DNA of 64,000 bases from Cystobasidiopsis lactophilus (lineage: Eukaryota > Basidiomycota > Agaricostilbomycetes > Agaricostilbales > Chionosphaeraceae), in NCBI GenBank assembly GCA_001599975.1, contig BCIO01000001.1, positions 5,205,631 through 5,269,630 of the forward strand. The letters run 5' to 3'. The notes under the pieces are model-generated. The model saw nothing but the letters and a program-made list of their open reading frames with translations, did no database searches and had not been told where the DNA came from. The position numbers and the translations under genes are program-made. Below are positions 59,102 to 64,000 of this stretch, piece after piece. Every line of letters starts with the position of its first letter. The first letter of the stretch is position 1.

Positions 59102-59465
59102 GACTGAGCAACTCAGGAGCGCCTGACTTGTACTTTTCCCATATCTCGCTCTAGCATGTAGTCTCGAATCACTACTTCTTCACTTGTTAACTCCAACCTT
59201 TTTCGATTGCGCCACCCAGTCTGAAGAGCCATGGCTCGCCGCAGAATGGCAATGCCTGTCGCGCCTTCTCTCATTCGATTGTCGTTGACAGCTGGCAGTG
59301 AGGCCGATGGCTTTGACGTTCATCTCCCATAAATGCTGAAACATCGCCTCATTTCGTCTTTCCAACTTGGCTCGCTCAGGACCACCGGCATGGCTGATAT
59401 TGAACTTGTGAAACGTTCTCTGTGCTGATAGAGAAGTGGACAGGCCGTCATGTCCCCATCTTTCG
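59102..59465. other. Convergent intergenic region
   Basis: About 360 bases between convergent genes, holding both 3' UTRs. No coding frame of note. Confidence 0.5.
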
Positions 59466-60814
59466 TCAACCAACCATCTTGCCGCTCGTGTCCGGCCCGA
59501 TCGCGAAGCCCTTCCTGACCACCTCGACGTCCTTCGCATCCTGCTGCAGCGTCTGGCTCAGGTAATCGAGCGTCCTCTGCTGCTGCCCCAACACCTCCAG
59601 CACTTTGCCCAGCTCCTCCTCGTTGCTCACCGCCCACTCCCCTTGCGCGTTCGGGTTGTGGTGGGAGAGCTTGGACTTCTTCTGGGACGCGGCGACCCAG
59701 AGCTCGTTGAGCTTGATCTGCATTCGGCCAGACACCAAGCCAGGCCCGGCGTCTTCGAGCAGGAAAGCGGCTTCGGCTGGTCGTTTGCCGGTGAACTCTG
59801 AGGCGAGCGAGTCGATCTGGAGCTTGAGCGCGTCCTCCTCGGGCTTGAGCGGCATAGACCGGGAGGGCGTCAAGGCTTGAACGCGGGCGACGAGGGAGAC
59901 GAGCCGTAGGGAGAGGGCGTTTTGCTCGTGCAAGGCTTTGCGGATTCGGAGGCTGGTTTGTAAGGAGTACAGGGACGAAAGCTGGCGTAATGAGTTCGCG
60001 AATTCCTGTTCGTCGCGTTTGGCCTCAGACTCTCGTGCTGGCAAGATCTGAAAGTGGGGAGGACGAACATTGAGCTTCTCTGAGTGCCTCGCGGCCAATT
60101 CCTGCTGCTGTTGTGCTCGCTTGACGAGTGCGTCGAAGCCCACGATGAGATGCGGCATGAGATTTGCAGGGTCGGGGTTGTCCCTCGTAGCCTGATGCCA
60201 GAGAGGGGCGTCGACATCTTGCGGCCCTCGCTGGTGGCCATGCTGGGCGACGTATTGCTTTCGAGCCGGGTCCATCACATTGAAAACGTAGTACTGAAGC
60301 TACTGTGAGCATCAATGTAGCGTCCATAACGACGAAGACGGACCTTGAACTGGCAGTCGGCCGAGTTGGGGTCCCACGCCCTTTGAAGCGCCGCCAACCG
60401 CTCGCTGATGGGCGTCTCCACTTGGTTGGGCCCTCCCAAGAAGCTCTGTGCCATGGTTACCCCCTGTTGCTGCAGGCTGGGACCAGGGGAGGGCGCGGCG
60501 AGGGAGGAAGGCGACGCAAAAAGGGAGCCGCCTAAGATCGTGCTACCTTGCTGCTGTTGCTGCTGCTGCTGGGGCTTGGGCGCGCCAAACAGTGAGCTGC
60601 CAGCGCCAAATGCATTGCTCGTTGTCGGCGCTGCTGGAGCCGGCGAACCGAAGCTGAAGGCGGGCGTCGACGTCGACTGAGCTGCACTCGAAGCTGCCGG
60701 TGTCCCGAAGCTGAACGCTGGCTGCTGTTGCTGTTGCTGCTGCGGCGTGCCAAAGCTAAACGCAGGTGCTGCTGCTGGAGCTGGCGTCGCTGGCTTGCCA
60801 AAGGAGAATGCCAT
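59466..60814 (-). CDS. NUP54: FG-nucleoporin Nup54/Nup57
   Basis: Component of the central channel (Nup62-Nup58-Nup54 trimer) of the nuclear pore. Exon 1 (60814 to about 60345) encodes the FG region: MAFSFGKPATPA, AFSFGTPQQQQQQQ, two more FSFG units, SSLFGAPKP and a second Gln run, then AALQRAWDPNSADCQFK. After a short intron comes YYVFNVMDPARKQYVAQHGH, QRGPQDVDAPLWHQATRDNP and PANLMPHLIVGFDALVKRAQ, the conserved Nup54 block, followed by long coiled coils (SSLYSLQTSLRIRKALHEQN, EVLGQQQRTLDYLSQTLQQD) ending at DTSGKMVG. The domain order and the length of about 430 residues fit Nup54 and yeast Nup57. FG units number about five, fewer than in many homologues. Confidence 0.92.
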
Positions 60815-63033
60815 GCTGGCTCTGCGTTGGAGGGCAAGCGGATGGGCGCGCAGAGCGAGTCAACGGATTTTTGTTGACTTTTGGGAGGGCTTCCAAATCC
60901 CACTAAGACATTGCAGGATCTATATGACAGCCCTTATGGACCACATTCGCGTCAAATGGCCGCGGGAAAGGCCGGGGAATGCGAGGAGAGGGCAGCATCG
61001 GCAGTGTTGCCACCACAGCCTTGGTTCGCGAAGGGAGCGGCAGACATACCATTGTCATAAAAGCTTGTGTAAGCAACCAAAGCAAGAGGGGGAGACTGCG
61101 AAAGGTCAAGGCGGGCGCGTGCTGAACTTTGAACCTGGTGCGACTCACACTTGCCGCCCAGCCACGATTGGTGGTTCGAGCCTGCACCTGATGTAGTAGG
61201 TGCATGATACTCGATGAAGGCTTGGTGTTTCTGGGAGGAAGTATTTGTGTTTTGTATCAGCCAAAGAACTTCGAGCTCCAGTGCCGCGCTGAACAGTGGC
61301 GACTGAAACCCACCTGGGCTGCACGCTGCTGTGAACTTGCAAATGGATGATAATCGTATATTCACATTCGTCTAGGATGTCGAGTCTTCTCTGTCTCAGT
61401 GACGCAGGGCACAATCCACAAAATCGACCATCACCAGAGACTGCAGTTTGATGGCGCCATCGTCGGTCGGGGAAAAGTAAACGCTCTTTGTGTCAGCAGT
61501 TGGAGGGAGCCTTCAGAACTTTCTGACGTTTCGGGAACCATGAGCAGCCCGACAATTCACATGCTTTAGACGGAAACGGACACTTGCTCTGTGCTTACGC
61601 AGTAGAGCAGAACAAGGGAAAGGGACCCGCAAGTACCATTGTGTGTACGAGAGGCTATTCACCAAGACGAGTCGGACCGCAGACTTGCATGGCGGCCGGC
61701 CAGCTGCCTTTCAAAGAAGCAAGTTTGAGTCAGCGCCCAGTCCCATGGTTGCTTTATTGCGCTGTCTTCGGACTGGCCTTCATAAGAGATCCCAGAGATT
61801 CAAAGCCATACGCAAAGAGTAGGCAGAAGCCCGTCCATAGTGCGACTTCGAGCAGGAAGAAGAATCCATCCTTAGGGGTACCCCCGCCAGGGTGCCCCTC
61901 TCGGGGCTGCCCTCTAAGAGGGATTCCAAGACGAATGACGTTTACAGTTAAGCCTTTAGAGGCCTGTGGATGGATCAATGTCGAGGAAAGAGGTTGTTTT
62001 GGAAGGTGGCGGCGTGAGCGACTTTTGCCGATCGCCTGCTCCATCTCAGCTCGAAGTTTGGAGTTCGAGTATCAATCCAATGCTTGCTGAAGGCCCTTGA
62101 TTCGATCGTGACTTGTGTTGAGTGTCTCAAGGAAGGTCCTGAGCTAGTTGCCGCTGCGTATCTCAGTCCGTCGAGCTTGCATTGACCTTTTGCCACTTGC
62201 TGCTGCCATGGACCACTCAAAGTTTTCGCACTCTGCCACTTACGTTCTTTAGAGCTGAAATGGATGTCAGAGTATGCCCGCAGGGTTTTGGCATGTGACG
62301 AGAAGCAGGAAAAGTAGCTACTGAGCACTGGAGACGCATTCCGGACCGTGTTATCGCTTGATGCGAGCATTTTCTTCTTTTCCGTGGCCCATGCACTCTG
62401 AGACAACGTATTTGCTGAACCAAGCTCAAGGTATGGTGGCGGAAAAGGTTGCAGGGCTCGTATTGAACAGACTGGCGCGGGCAACCTCTTTTCGCTCTAT
62501 CTCATACACCTCGTCTTCTGTGACCCTCAAACTTCTCCCAATCATTTTTTAATGTAATACAAACATAATGAGCGCCGGGGCACCATGGCGTGGGTACCGT
62601 TAGCGGGGGGTGGAAGAAGAAGCAAATTTCGAGACCAGGAGCAGTTTGAGACATATTTCTGGAGCGGAGACGCATTTTGGAACATTTTTAGAGCATAAGC
62701 ATCATTCTGCTGGCCTCAGACTCGATGGAAGACATCGGACGTCCCTCTCCGAAAGCCCAAGCCGCCACCTCGACCAAAATTTTCGGCTCCCACTTCGGAT
62801 CCCATGTCTTGCCCTTCGACAGCCAAATAGCCTCTGTTTCGCTCAACTTGCTTGCTAGACGTTATCCCAGTGGCCATATGTAATGCCTGGCACATGGAAG
62901 CGCGACATGACGAGGGAAACGCATTTCTTCGGCTGCCCAATCTGGCATCCCTGCTCGAGGCGGCGGGGCATCACCTGTTCTGCCTTTGTTTGAGTGCTTT
63001 TGATCCTGCTCAACGATTTTGACTGCGATAAAT
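60815..63033. other. 2.2 kb without a convincing gene
   Basis: Between NUP54 (leftward) and the dehydrogenase gene (rightward). The longest frame (61584-62090, + strand, 168 codons) includes a palindrome-rich stretch and Cys/Pro/Arg-rich sequence and looks non-coding. No domain, splice-consistent exon chain or RNA gene was found. The part near 62550-62720 is comparatively AT-rich. Confidence 0.45.
61875..61922. repeat. Cluster of three short palindromes/hairpins
   Basis: GGGGTACCCC at 61875-61884 is a perfect palindrome. AGGGTGCCCC (61889-61898) pairs with GGGGCTGCCCT (61903-61913) around a four-base loop with one bulge. CCCTCT-A-AGAGGG (61910-61922) is a perfect inverted repeat. The three lie end to end in 48 bases. 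Confidence 0.7.
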
Positions 63034-64000
63034 ATGGCCTGGAATCCGCTCGGGGATCACACTGGCACGGCCGACAGCTATCAGCCCAATTCCAAGCCCC
63101 ATGCCGGCAAGGTCTTTGTCATTACTGGGGTGCGTTTTGCCATCCCTCAGTACCGCTTCAGCACCTCAGTTGAATGGGTCGATAGGCCAGCGGGGGCATT
63201 TGTGAAGCGGCGGCCATAATCTTTGCCAAAGAAGGCGCCACTCTCGCCCTGTGGGATATTGCGGCTCCCGGACTGGAGAGCACCAAGGCTCAAGTCGAGG
63301 CCGTTGGCGGGAAAGCGACCATCCACACCGTCGACGTCTCCTCCGGCCCTTCCGTCGAATCTGCTATGAATGACACGATCGCAGCCCACGGCAAAGTAGA
63401 CGGCATGCTCAATGGCGCCGGAGTTCTGCATAAAAAGCAAGTCGGTATCGCGGACGTGGATGACGACGACTTCAATAGAGTCATGAACATCAATTTTGGT
63501 GGCGTCAAAGAGAGCATGAAGTATGGCTTGAGGCATATGAAAGCCGGTGGCAGCATCGTCAACATCGCCAGTGCTGCTGGTGTTTGGGCTCAACCCCTAG
63601 GTAAGTGACTTATTGAGTTCAAAAGGGTATCTAGTGAGGCTATATGGCGTGTGAGCACAGGCTCCGCATATTCAGCGTCGAAAGCCGCCGTCATTTCCTT
63701 GACAAAAGTCGCCGCAAAAGATTATGGTGCTCAGTAAGCGCTACTCCTCATCTTGGTCCCGCATAGAACAGAGCGCTGATGGTTCTCTTCAGAGGAATCC
63801 GGGTCAACGGTGCGCGCCTTTCTTGCTCCGTCCTCCTCAGCCACTTGTGCTTAATGTCTTCCGACAGCCATCTGCCCTGGGCCTATTCTCACCAAAAGTG
63901 ACCATCTCATTTGTTCGTAACAGCAGATCGAGCTAACCAGATGTCTGGCAGTGTTGAAAGCCTGGGTTGATGAGGGCAAGATGGATTTGAAGGGTCCCGC
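63034..64000 (+). CDS. Short-chain dehydrogenase/reductase, partial
   Basis: Classical SDR; continues beyond the window. Start MAWNPLGDHTGTADSYQPNS, then KPHAGKVFVITG-(intron)-ASGGICEAAAIIFAKEGATL, giving the cofactor motif TGxxxGI with Ser-Gly-Gly, and ALWDIAA, whose acidic residue after strand 2 suggests NAD preference. Next come DGMLNGAGVLHKKQVGI (NAG motif), MNINFGGVKESMKYGLRHMK and the catalytic Ser in GGSIVNIASAAGVWAQPLG. After another intron the catalytic YxxxK is intact in SAYSASKAAVISLTKVAAKD, followed by GIRVN and a PGPILT-like segment. The layout resembles hydroxysteroid or cyclopentanol-type dehydrogenases; the substrate is unknown. Confidence 0.88.

Noticed and set aside
61584-62090. 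168-codon + frame
   Set aside because: Runs through the palindrome cluster; Cys/Arg/Pro-rich, no homology seen.
62330-62676. Repeated 11-mer GGAGACGCATT at 62330 and 62666
   Set aside because: A single short match at this distance can occur by chance and has no flanking similarity.

Overview
The window is nuclear DNA of a filamentous or dimorphic fungus, most likely a basidiomycete. Almost every gene is cut by several short introns (about 45-70 nt, GT-AG with a few GC-AG), genes are packed on both strands with a few hundred bases between them, and the proteins are fungal: ARPC3, INO80, ECO1, a CCC1-type iron transporter, an Mtr2/NXT-type mRNA export factor, a Zn2Cys6 regulator and a WSGGT-type secreted Kre9/Knh1-like protein of the sort common in basidiomycetes. 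I cannot name genus or subphylum. I see no transposon, virus-like element, CRISPR array, tRNA or rRNA gene. Exon boundaries were read by eye from splice motifs, frame continuity and family similarity, so small errors at gene ends are likely. Layout, left half: 1-6.4 kb holds surface and hydrophilic proteins (secreted Kre9-like protein, His-rich protein, mucin-like single-pass membrane protein) and two unrecognised genes. 6.5-19 kb holds an Atos-like protein, ARPC3, a PhyH-family dioxygenase, an ammonium transporter, a DUF4604 protein, three unrecognised genes and the vacuolar iron/manganese transporter CCC1. 19.8-31.3 kb is rich in regulators: a BAH-PHD chromatin protein, a CaM-kinase, an Mtr2/NXT-type protein, a Pro/Gln-rich protein with a 141-bp tandem repeat, and the large INO80 remodeller. 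Right half: 33-40 kb has a small Pro/Gln-rich protein, a divergent pair of a butanediol-dehydrogenase-like enzyme and a Baeyer-Villiger-type monooxygenase, the cohesin acetyltransferase ECO1 and a SnoaL-like protein. 41-45.6 kb has a DCAF11-like WD40 protein divergent from an atypical kinase. 45.8-57.8 kb is the most interesting block: P450, isochorismatase-fold cysteine hydrolase, Zn2Cys6 regulator, homogentisate-dioxygenase-family enzyme, purine-cytosine permease family transporter and MetX-like alpha/beta hydrolase lie side by side with two divergent promoter regions. Together they look like a catabolic gene cluster with its own transporter and regulator; the substrate is not known, and a nitrogen-containing ring compound is my guess. 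58.7-64 kb has a small unrecognised protein, the FG-nucleoporin NUP54/NUP57, a 2.2 kb stretch without a convincing gene, and the start of a short-chain dehydrogenase that runs off the window.
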